From: a virus
Length of the DNA: 29,481 nt
Virus record (IMG/VR): IMGVR_UViG_3300031141_000028
Span: 1 to 29,481 of that record
Direction: 5' to 3' (one strand)
Shown piece by piece: positions 13,371-21,500 of the stretch. Both the position numbers and the translations under genes were made by a program. The notes under the pieces are model-generated. The model searched no databases. It was given only the letters and a program-made list of their open reading frames with translations, and had not been told where the DNA came from. The stretch's first letter is position 1, and each line of letters opens with the position of its first letter.

Positions 13371-13395
13371 TTAAGCCACCTAACTACTGTATACT
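13367..13395 (+). promoter_or_regulatory. Sigma-70-type promoter for the SSB-like gene
   Basis: TTGATT, a 17-base spacer and TATACT overlap the polymerase stop codon. A start near 13402 would leave a short leader before the ATG at 13423 (ribosome site AAGAAGGA). It would let the next genes be expressed above helicase and polymerase level. Confidence 0.65.
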
Positions 13396-13422
13396 GAAAG
13401 TCCACAAGAAGGATATTTCTTT

Positions 13423-14253
13423 ATGACGGAACTAATGATACAAGAAAATGGCTTAACTTTAGATGAACTAAGTGCAGAGCTAGGAGCGGCTTCTTCAGGA
13501 AAGGGGTCTAGTATACCTCTTCTGAAGATCAACAGGGATGGCGAAGACCACAGTGGGACTCAAATTCCGCTAGGGGCATTCTTCTTAAATACGGCTGAAG
13601 ACCGTGTTTATGCCAAAGAGGGCGTGAGGCTACGGGCGTTTAGTAACCATATTCAGTATCAACACTGGGCTGATGGTAAACTAGTTAATAAATCTTTGTT
13701 AATTAAAAACCAACGTGAAGAGGCGAGAGATCAGCTAGGTGGGCTTATGTGTGGGCAACCCACATATGAAGAGTCTATAAAAATGGACGCTGATCAACGT
13801 AAAGAATTTGAAGGACGCGATAAATACAGAATTATTCGAGGTCTAATCTCCTACACAGGTAAAACTGCCCAGGGTAAAGAAGTCACCATCGAAAATCAGC
13901 CTGTTTTACTGTCCCTAAAGCGTAAAAACTACGGCCCTTTCTGGCACGATGTGACAAAGAAAATGCCTACAGGAGTTAATCTCTGGGATTTTGAATGTCT
14001 TCTTAATGCAGAGAAAAAGTCTACTGAAAAAGGGGCTAACTATTATGTCATGCACTTCAGCCCTCAGTTTGCCACTTCTCTGGCAATGGATCAAATTACT
14101 TACGATAGTTTAAGTCATGTAAAAAATCTTATTACTGCTGAAAACTCGCGTATTGATGAAGCCTACAAAGAAGCTCTGATGCAAGTGGATGATGAGGCAG
14201 AAGCGGCCCGTATTATGGAAGCCGTAGATACGTTTGATGCGGATTTCGTTTAG
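13423..14253 (+). CDS. Putative single-stranded DNA-binding protein
   Basis: The 276-aa protein has no textbook motif. Its context (after polymerase, before exonuclease), its own promoter and an acidic tail ending EAVDTFDADFV, like the acidic aromatic tails of phage SSBs such as T7 gp2.5, suggest an ssDNA-binding protein. The middle, from DKYRIIRGLI through VLLSLKRKNYGPFW, could be an OB-like beta fold. The C-terminal 60 residues are helical and acidic. The call is an inference. The stop overlaps the GTG of the next gene (TAGTG). Confidence 0.5.
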   Translation: MTELMIQENGLTLDELSAELGAASSGKGSSIPLLKINRDGEDHSGTQIPLGAFFLNTAEDRVYAKEGVRLRAFSNHIQYQHWADGKLVNKSLLIKNQREEARDQLGGLMCGQPTYEESIKMDADQRKEFEGRDKYRIIRGLISYTGKTAQGKEVTIENQPVLLSLKRKNYGPFWHDVTKKMPTGVNLWDFECLLNAEKKSTEKGANYYVMHFSPQFATSLAMDQITYDSLSHVKNLITAENSRIDEAYKEALMQVDDEAEAARIMEAVDTFDADFV

Positions 14254-15023
14254 TGGGCATCATTGAAGGTATGTACAACGAGATATATCACGCAACGGCT
14301 GGTATATCTTCCTCCGCAGTAAAGGCGGTCTACAAGAAATCTCTGGCTCACTGGAAGGGTGAGAAGAGGTCTCAAACAGCCGCTTTTACAATGGGAACAG
14401 CAATCCACAGCCTCTTGCTCGAAGAAGACAGAGACCTTGTTGTAAAAGGCCCCAAGACAAAGGCCAGTGCAGCTTTCAAGGCTATGAAAGAAGAGCTTAC
14501 TGAGGATCAGGTACTCCTCACAGAGGTCGAGTATAATGTAGCTAATCGCATTGCTAAGGGGGCCTTAGACAACCCTGCCTGTAAGGACGCTTTGAGGCAT
14601 AAGGATCGTAGAAACGAAGTCAGTATCTTCGCTGAAGACCCGATCTCAGGGCTGATGCTTAAAACCCGTCCAGATTTGATGATTGAGTCTCAACAAACCG
14701 TTTATGATGTTAAGAGTACTCAAGACGCTAGCCCGAAAGGCTTTGCATCCGAATGCTCGAAATATGCGTACTTCATCCAAGGCGCGTTTTACGTTTACGT
14801 CTGTAAATTGGCTGGCCTAGACATTGAAGAGTTTAACTTCATTGCCTGTGAGAAATCCGCTCCGTATGTCTCTCATCTGCATGTCTTAGGACCAGAAGCT
14901 ATGGAGTGGGCTACTGAACATATGCACCGCACCCTGGCTGTAATGGCTGAAGCAAATTCCAAAGAAGATTTTGGTACAGGCTGGGGTGATTATACCATCC
15001 TAGAGAAACCGAAGTGGGGATAA
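14253..15023 (+). CDS. RecE-like PD-(D/E)XK exonuclease
   Basis: The 256-aa protein fits the RecE/exodeoxyribonuclease VIII-like (PF12684-type) nucleases. ISSSAVKAVYKKS and GTAIHSLLLE are the N-terminal signatures. The active site is RPDLMIE with VYDVKSTQDASP (D...D-x-K). YFIQGAFYVYVC is the C-terminal QxxxY helix. Such enzymes resect dsDNA 5'-3' for annealing recombination or recycle host DNA. GTG at 14253 is preferred because it overlaps the previous stop and keeps the usual GIIEGMYNEIYHA start; ATG 14271 would cut it. Confidence 0.82.
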   Translation: MGIIEGMYNEIYHATAGISSSAVKAVYKKSLAHWKGEKRSQTAAFTMGTAIHSLLLEEDRDLVVKGPKTKASAAFKAMKEELTEDQVLLTEVEYNVANRIAKGALDNPACKDALRHKDRRNEVSIFAEDPISGLMLKTRPDLMIESQQTVYDVKSTQDASPKGFASECSKYAYFIQGAFYVYVCKLAGLDIEEFNFIACEKSAPYVSHLHVLGPEAMEWATEHMHRTLAVMAEANSKEDFGTGWGDYTILEKPKWG

Positions 15024-15370
15024 CTACAGCCAGCGGTAAGGCTAAGGGGCGCAAACATCAGCAGTGGGTGAGGGATCAAATATTAGCTCTCTATCCTACT
15101 GCACTTCTCCCAGATGATGTAAAAAGCACCTCTATGGGCGCTGGTGGTGAGGACGTTCAACTGTCTCCCGCCGCCAGACGCCTCTTTCCATATTCAGTAG
15201 AATGTAAGGCTCACAAAGCCTTCGCCTTTTACAAGATCATGGAACAGGCCGCAGCTAACTCTCCCAAAGGATCAGAGCCTTTGGTCATCATTAAAGGTGA
15301 CCGCAAGAAGCCTCTTGCCGTGGTGGACGCAGAACATTTTTTTAAACTGACAAATAGAGGTGAGAAATGA
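15014..15370 (+). CDS. PD-(D/E)XK endonuclease, possible Holliday junction resolvase
   Basis: The 118-aa protein shows G-E-D (GAGGEDVQLS) followed by YSVECKAHKAFAFYKIMEQA, the D-x(n)-E-x-K core and following helix of small restriction-like nucleases. Its size suits a junction resolvase like T7 endonuclease I or Hjc, needed to clear branched DNA before packaging. The GTG start overlaps the exonuclease stop by 10 bases, and no in-frame ATG keeps the active site. Nuclease fold likely; resolvase role inferred. Confidence 0.7.
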   Translation: MGITTASGKAKGRKHQQWVRDQILALYPTALLPDDVKSTSMGAGGEDVQLSPAARRLFPYSVECKAHKAFAFYKIMEQAAANSPKGSEPLVIIKGDRKKPLAVVDAEHFFKLTNRGEK

Positions 15371-15729
15371 CTAAAATAGCTATTAACACGGTTCATTTTA
15401 TATTGGCTATTGACCAAGACACAGGTGTCAACACGATTTCCGCAGAATATAATTTAAGTAGTACGATGCCTGAAGAACAGCATGAATATTACAAAGATGC
15501 TATCGCGGGTATGATTTCAAAAGCTCAGACTGAATTAGATTCATTCGCTAAAGAAGGCTTCTTTATACGAGAGTTGAACGATCTGCGAAACACCCTTGAT
15601 GATGAAGAGTTTAATGATGACAGCGGCTTCTCAATTGAATTTGAAGCTGATGAAGAGCTTTTGGATAAAATTACTGAAAAGAAGAATGGCAGCAAAGTAA
15701 TCCTCTTTAATGATAAGAAGATACACTGA
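15367..15729 (+). CDS. Acidic hypothetical protein (120 aa)
   Basis: ATGA overlap at the start and a one-base overlap at the stop place it inside the replication operon. The protein is very acidic, with a DDEEFNDDSG segment and FEADEELLDKITEKK near the C-terminus, and no membrane segment. I do not recognise it. Its place between endonuclease and DUF3310 suggests an accessory to DNA metabolism. Confidence 0.65.
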   Translation: MTKIAINTVHFILAIDQDTGVNTISAEYNLSSTMPEEQHEYYKDAIAGMISKAQTELDSFAKEGFFIRELNDLRNTLDDEEFNDDSGFSIEFEADEELLDKITEKKNGSKVILFNDKKIH

Positions 15730-16019
15730 TGGCTAAGTGGGGTGCAATCCCGCCGCAGATCGTTAGGCCACCCGCTCCTGATCCTGTAAATAAGCCACCC
15801 CATTATAATAGCTCCTCCATAGAGTGCATCGATGCAATGGCAGCAATGTCAGAGAATACAGAGATGCCCTCTCACGCGGCCTACTGTTGGCAGAACGCTT
15901 TCAAGTACCTGTGGAGATTTCCCTACAAGCACAAAACTGTCCAAGGAAGCCTGACTGACCTGAAGAAGTGCCAATATTATCTAAACCGCTTAATTAAACA
16001 GATAGAGGCCAACCAATGA
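15729..16019 (+). CDS. DUF3310 family protein (96 aa)
   Basis: VNKPPHYNSSSIECIDAM, then AYCWQNAFKYLWRFPYK and LTDLKKCQYYLNRLI, are the conserved DUF3310 signatures found in many phages, often annotated as nucleotide kinase-like without proof. The N-terminal 20 residues are Pro-rich. It overlaps both neighbours and lies beside MazG and RNR, consistent with nucleotide metabolism. Family call is firm; biochemical role is not established here. Confidence 0.85.
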   Translation: MAKWGAIPPQIVRPPAPDPVNKPPHYNSSSIECIDAMAAMSENTEMPSHAAYCWQNAFKYLWRFPYKHKTVQGSLTDLKKCQYYLNRLIKQIEANQ

Positions 16020-16456
16020 GTGTTGCACAAAATGTAAACGAGCTTGAGCCAGTTAGAGGTCGGATGCCTCACATCGATAGTATTTTAACGATGGTACGAG
16101 ACTTCGCACAGAAGATGGATCAACCATTGGATAAAGTGTGGCCCACCAGCCTGAAACTAGAAGACCTGCGCTGGGGGATGATTCAAGAAGAATACGCAGA
16201 AGCTTTTGATGAAAGCTGTAATCGAACTCACGAAGAACAAATGCTCAAAGAGTTAGCGGATTTAGTCTACGTCACCTTTGGCTATTCAGCCACATACGGC
16301 TGGGACTTAGACGAGGCAGTGCGCCGCGTACACCGCTCGAACATGTCTAAACTAGGAATAGACGGAAAACCTTTAAAAAATCCAATGGGCAAAGTTCTTA
16401 AAGGCCCAAACTACCAAAAATGTGATCTTTCAGACTTAGTGGGGCCAAACATATGA
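16016..16456 (+). CDS. MazG-like nucleotide pyrophosphohydrolase
   Basis: The 146-aa protein has the all-alpha NTP pyrophosphatase motif EExxE (QEEYAEAF) followed by ExxD (KELADLVYV), which bind Mg2+ to hydrolyse (d)NTPs or related nucleotides. The helix with GWDLDEAVRRVHRSNMSKLG is typical of the family. Phage MazG proteins are proposed to clean nucleotide pools or lower ppGpp. It overlaps DUF3310 upstream and RNR downstream, so all three are translated together. Confidence 0.87.
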   Translation: MSVAQNVNELEPVRGRMPHIDSILTMVRDFAQKMDQPLDKVWPTSLKLEDLRWGMIQEEYAEAFDESCNRTHEEQMLKELADLVYVTFGYSATYGWDLDEAVRRVHRSNMSKLGIDGKPLKNPMGKVLKGPNYQKCDLSDLVGPNI

Positions 16457-18423
16457 GTAACTATCTACCAACTGACTACCAAACTTTTATTGCCACAAGC
16501 CGTTATGCCCGTTGGTTAGATAAAGAAAATCGCCGTGAAAACTGGGGTGAGACTGTTGAGCGTTACATGGAGAACATAGTTTATCCGCTTGTGGGCAGAG
16601 ACAGTTACACAAAAAAACTAGAGCAAGCCATCCTTGGGTTAGAAGTAATGCCATCAATGCGGTCCCTCATGACGGCTGGCCCAGCGGCTGACCGTGACAA
16701 TACCTGCATGTACAATTGTAGCTACTTACCTGTGGATAGCCCAAGAGCATTTGATGAGGCCATGTTTATTCTCTTATGTGGAACGGGGGTTGGTTTTAGT
16801 GTAGAGCGTCAATTCATTAACAACCTGCCTGAAGTACCTAAACTCATGTGGACTGATACGGTTGTCGTTGTTCAGGACAGCAAAGAGGGTTGGGCCAAAG
16901 CATTCAGGACTTTGTTAGCGTTACTCTGGGCTGGTGAAATACCAAAGTGGGATGTGAGTAAAGTTCGCCCAGCGGGTGCTAAGTTGAAGACCTTTGGGGG
17001 CAGGGCATCAGGCCCAGCGCCTTTGATTGATCTGTTTAATTTCGCAGTCACTACATTTAAAGGCGCACAAGAGCGTCAGCTATCAAGCCTCGAATGCCAT
17101 GATATAATGTGCAAGGTTGGGGAAGTAGTAGTGGTTGGAGGTGTCCGTAGATCAGCAATGATCTCTCTGTCGAATCTATCTGATGATCAGATGCGCCATG
17201 CCAAATCTGGTGAGTGGTGGGATGATGAGGCAAAGGGCATCAAACGAAAAGGGTATAGGTCCTTAGCTAACAACTCCACGGCTTATACTAAAAAGCCAGA
17301 TGCTCTGTCATTCATACGCGAATGGACCTCATTAATTGCCAGCAATTCCGGTGAACGAGGTATATTCAATCGACAGGCGGCTAAAACTCAAGCGGCTAAG
17401 AATGGAAGGCGTGATTCTAACTATGATTTTGGCACAAATCCTTGTAGTGAGATCATCCTGAGAGGGCCAAAAATAGATGCAAAAACTGGAAACCCTATAC
17501 CTGGTACTGGGGGACAATTTTGCAACCTCACAGAATGTGTAGTCAGGGCTACAGACACGATTGAGACTTTGACTAATAAAGTACGCCTAGCTACAATATT
17601 AGGTACTATTCAATCTACCTTTGTAAAATTCCCTTACTTGAGAAAGGTATGGGCGAATAACACGGCTGAAGAAAGGCTTCTTGGAGTATCCCTTACAGGT
17701 ATCATGGACAACCCCTTAATGACCTTAGCAAATGGTGGACTAGCACAAACCCTTGAGCATCTTAAAAAGGTCGCGGTAGATACAAACAAGGAGTGGGCTA
17801 AACGGTTAGGCATACCACAATCGGCTGCTATCACTTGTGTTAAGCCTAGTGGCACTGTCTCCCAGCTTGTTGACTCTTCTAGTGGTATTCACGCTCGTCA
17901 CAGCCCATATTACATTCGTACAGTACGGGGGGATAATAAAGACCCGCTAACGCAGTTTTTGATAGACCAAGGCATTCCTTCAGAGCCAGAGATGCAGAAG
18001 CCAGACAAAACTACAGTGTTCAGCTTCCCAGTAAAATCACCTGAAGGGTCAGTCTGTACAAAAGACATGAGTGCTATTGAGCAACTAAATATGTGGCTAA
18101 TGTATCAGAGGCATTTTTGCGAACATAAACCTTCGGTCACGATAAATGTGAAAACGGATGAATGGCTGGAAGTAGGGGCATATGTTTATAAGCATTTTGA
18201 TGAGATGTCAGGCGTTAGCTTCCTACCGTTTAGTGAGCATATCTACCAGCAAGCTCCTTACACAGATGTCGAAAAAGAGACCTATGATGAATTGCTTGCA
18301 AAGATGCCAGGGCGCATAGATTGGAGTAAATTATCTGAGTATGAGCTAGAAGATACAACTACTGGCATGAGTACTATGGCATGTAGCGGAGACTCATGTG
18401 AAATCGTAGATATATCTGCATAA
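16453..18423 (+). CDS. nrdJ: Class II (B12-dependent) ribonucleoside-triphosphate reductase
   Basis: The 656-aa enzyme matches monomeric adenosylcobalamin-dependent RNRs, which make dNTPs without oxygen or a second subunit. Motifs: CMYNCSYLPVD (C89, redox cysteine), GTGVGFSVE, NPCSEIIL (C331, E333), CVKPSGTVSQLVDSSSGIHA, and the C-terminal shuttle pair CSGDSC (C644, C649). No intein or truncation is seen. The host must supply or import cobalamin. It ends the plus-strand replication operon and is coupled to mazG by ATGA. An NrdR-like zinc ribbon is encoded about 8 kb upstream. Confidence 0.95.
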   Translation: MSNYLPTDYQTFIATSRYARWLDKENRRENWGETVERYMENIVYPLVGRDSYTKKLEQAILGLEVMPSMRSLMTAGPAADRDNTCMYNCSYLPVDSPRAFDEAMFILLCGTGVGFSVERQFINNLPEVPKLMWTDTVVVVQDSKEGWAKAFRTLLALLWAGEIPKWDVSKVRPAGAKLKTFGGRASGPAPLIDLFNFAVTTFKGAQERQLSSLECHDIMCKVGEVVVVGGVRRSAMISLSNLSDDQMRHAKSGEWWDDEAKGIKRKGYRSLANNSTAYTKKPDALSFIREWTSLIASNSGERGIFNRQAAKTQAAKNGRRDSNYDFGTNPCSEIILRGPKIDAKTGNPIPGTGGQFCNLTECVVRATDTIETLTNKVRLATILGTIQSTFVKFPYLRKVWANNTAEERLLGVSLTGIMDNPLMTLANGGLAQTLEHLKKVAVDTNKEWAKRLGIPQSAAITCVKPSGTVSQLVDSSSGIHARHSPYYIRTVRGDNKDPLTQFLIDQGIPSEPEMQKPDKTTVFSFPVKSPEGSVCTKDMSAIEQLNMWLMYQRHFCEHKPSVTINVKTDEWLEVGAYVYKHFDEMSGVSFLPFSEHIYQQAPYTDVEKETYDELLAKMPGRIDWSKLSEYELEDTTTGMSTMACSGDSCEIVDISA

Positions 18424-18458
18424 GTGCATGTTTTTTATAAAAAAAGACCACAGATCGC

Positions 18459-18487
18459 TTGACCTGTAGCCTCTATTTAAGTATACA
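18459..18487 (+). promoter_or_regulatory. Strong sigma-70-type promoter in the convergent gap
   Basis: TTGACC and TATACA are separated by exactly 17 bases. Downstream there is no plus-strand gene, only about 70 bases ending at a terminator, so it should drive a small RNA. The -35 and spacer start, TTGACCTGTAGCC, closely repeat TTGACTTGTAGCC at 8190-8202. Confidence 0.65.
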
Positions 18488-18493
18488 TAAGTA

Positions 18494-18563
18494 GAACTGG
18501 TTAATTGGTCATCGGTTCGTTGGTTGAAGCCCTCCACTACGCACGAAGTGGGGGGTTTCTTTT
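18494..18563 (+). ncRNA. Candidate phage small RNA (about 70 nt)
   Basis: It is defined by the promoter at 18459-18487 (start expected near 18494) and the terminator at 18530-18563. The 5' part carries four GGTT/GGTC blocks at 18499, 18507, 18514 and 18522, a 7-8 base period that could give an unpaired GU-rich seed. No ORF of useful size lies inside it. It sits between convergent operons, and its 3' end touches the stop codon of the large minus-strand gene. A mere read-through terminator for RNR is the alternative, but that does not explain the promoter. Confidence 0.45.
18530..18563 (+). terminator. Rho-independent terminator at the operon convergence
   Basis: CCCTCCACT pairs with AGTGGGGGG (9 bp with one G-U) around ACGCACGA, followed by TTTCTTTT. 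The T tract serves the plus strand only; the minus-strand side lacks one. It can end both the RNR message and the candidate small RNA. Confidence 0.85.
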
Positions 18564-21500
18564 ATTGGAAAGCACCCTGCATTTGGGTTTCTAGGCTAGA
18601 CGGTAAGTTTTCGGGGTCCACTTCGCCGTCACCTTCCAGTGCGCCTATAGTGGCTACACTGGGTTTGGTTGCTCTGTTCACCGTAGAAGTAGCAACTGAC
18701 TTTGACACATACTTAACACCATCCCAAATGTACCCTAAAGGAGCGCCGATATAACCTTGGTCCTTAACCCGTGTTTGTATGTTGCCCAGCGCCTCACGAA
18801 GTTTGTCTGTAGCTCTTTTTTGAATTACAGGGTTCTTCGAAATATAATCGCTCAACAGATTAGGATTTAAGAAAAGAAACTCCATCTGTTCTGCTTTCTT
18901 TTTAGCAGGTAATTTATCTACTAAGTTCTTCATAAAGGCAGAACCAATAGCCGCTGCCTGAAGACTTGCATCACCTTTACCAAACAGTACACCTATATTA
19001 GCACCCGCTAACCTGGCTATGTTGTTTATCATAGTCTCAGAGTCCTGCATAATTTGATTAAACTGGCGCGGCTGGGCAGTACTTTTTTGTACTCTAATTG
19101 ATTCAAACATTAATGAAGCCACTGCTTTAGCGGTGTCATCATCCATCAAACCATTTTGGATCATTACGTCCATACGAGTTAGCCCTGAAGATGCGTTATC
19201 CATAGGACTAAACAACTGGTTAGACAGACCAACAAAGTCAAGATCGTCACCCTTCTTGGATGAAGTAATCATCATATCAAAGGTAGAGGCGCGTAACTGA
19301 TCCAACGCTTTAGAAGGGTCTTCTCCCTGACGTACTGCGGCAGTCCGAATGGTTTCTACTAATTCAGTAAACCCTTTATTAGGGGCATCAGAGGCAAATA
19401 CTTCAGCCACTGCATTGTTGAACTTCTCGGTAGTACTAAACTTATCTACCTTAGCTACCAGAGTTATGGCTTCTTCCTGTGCAGCAATAAGTTGAGTTGC
19501 TCTTTCCTTAACTTCAGGAAACCGCTCAACCAATTTGGAGTTGTCCGACAACCAACGGTTCAGAGCTTCGGGGGTAGGTATACTATCCCTGACTGAAGCA
19601 TCTGCCAATTCCCTAATCTCATTCTGCAAGGCTACCCTTTGAGCCGCATTCATAGACGGACCTAGAGCTTTCTTATCAGGAAGGGGGATTAGCTGACCGT
19701 AAACTTCTTCATTATCTAAGGAGTAAATGCCTTCTCCGTCAAAATCATTGGTAGGAGGGGCCTCTTTAGGCCGTGGCGGTACTTTATCATACACCACATT
19801 ACCTGTTGCGTCTTCTCTAACACGGGCTTCAGCATCAGATTTAGGCTTATCCATCTCTCGCATTCTAGTAGTACCACCTACTGTAGGGTCTATAGATGTA
19901 TTTGGTGGTCCTCCAATTTCAGTAGCTAAGGTATTTAGTTCAGGCCCTACATTTCCAGCCTCAGACGCGGCTTTCTTACCCTCTGCAATACCTAGATCAA
20001 TCATTTGCTGTCGTTCAGTACCTACAGATGCAGAGTCAGTAAAATCAGCAGCATCTTGGGAGTCCCTTAGATTTAGATTAGTCTGGGAAGCACTACCTGA
20101 AGTAGCGTTTTCTAAAGTAAGTCTAGGGTCTTTGGATAAACCTCCTCCAGAAGCACTGGCTAAAGTGTCCTTTATCCAGAAACGATTATAGGTCTCATTT
20201 AACTTTAGACTGAATTTCCTAGCCATATCGATTACGGCTTTGTCAGCCCCATCCAAGGTATTTAATACATTAATCGCAGCGGCTGCAATATTATCAAATC
20301 TATCAGCAGAACCAAAGTTACCAGCGGCTCCCTCTGCCCTAGAAAGGTCTAAGAAATAGGTTCTGAAGTTTAACACTTCGCCTACACTGATAGCTTCACC
20401 ATTATCTGCCCTTGTAATAAAGTCATTTAACACCTGTGCAGGTTCGCCTTGAGCAACAGAGGCTGCGTTAGGTACTCGGCCTTCTTGGGTACGGATGGTT
20501 TTAGCTATCTCGTTTACATCTACTTTTTGAGTACGGTCCACGCGGTCCCACCAAAAAGTTTCCATCTTGCGTAGGTTAGTTTTGCCCTCCCGTAGGATAT
20601 TCTGTACGGCTACAGAAGCGGCTTCCATATCACCTTTAGGTATTGTCTTTAATACATCCTGAATAATTTGGCCCTTATCCAGTATCTCTTTCTCTAAGAG
20701 GTTTTGGATATACCGGGTTTGCATTAGCTCACCCATGCGCCTTGTGCCTTCGTTTTTCATTAACTTGGTAGCCAATGACCACTGACCTGCAAGAGCTTCG
20801 TTAATTTGCTCATTTGCAGCAAACCTGAACTTTTCACTGGTCTGCATAAGCGTGTTTTGAATACCTAACAGACCTTCATTCTCAGAACCTGTACCTGCGG
20901 GAAGCTGGGCAGAACCATCACTTTTCTGAGATGCTTTCAGGGCAGCTAACACATTATCAACGGTGTATGCGTCTGCTTCTGCTTTAAGGGCAGCGCCGTC
21001 TACATCCCTACCTTCATCCAATGCAACCTTTGCTCTATTTAAAAGGTCAGTTTTGGTAGCGTCTAATGCAATTAGTATCTCTTGAGCCGCTGCTTTTCGT
21101 GCAGCTTCAGTCCCCATACCTGCGTAAACCTGCTTAACGGTCCTACCTACAATGGCTAATGGGCTGTTTGCAGCTACGGCCTTAACAACGGCTGTGCCTG
21201 TACCTATTCCTACAGAGCCTATTATTTCTCCACCCATAGACCAGTAAGGATTATCAGGAGCCAAGCTCTCCGCAGTACCTGATCCTATAGCGCCACCCAG
21301 TATAGCAACAGCTTCCCCTTTAGCAAATGCAGAGGGGTTCTTAGCCATAGCAGCCACAAAGGGGTGCATATTTGGATTGGCCCCAATTTTAATAGCATTT
21401 GCAATTGCAAGTTTATATAGACCCGCCGCTGGTAACAAGTTCTCACCTACTACTCGACCACCTTGATATAAACTACGATATTTAACGGGGATTTCTCGTT

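Noticed and set aside
18530-18563. Bidirectional terminator serving the minus-strand late operon
   Set aside because: On the minus strand the stem is followed by CTTCAAC and not by a T run; only the plus-strand direction is supported.
18524-18754. Plus-strand ORF running from the convergent gap into the 1285-aa gene
   Set aside because: It is antisense to the large gene and begins inside the terminator stem region; no coding signature.
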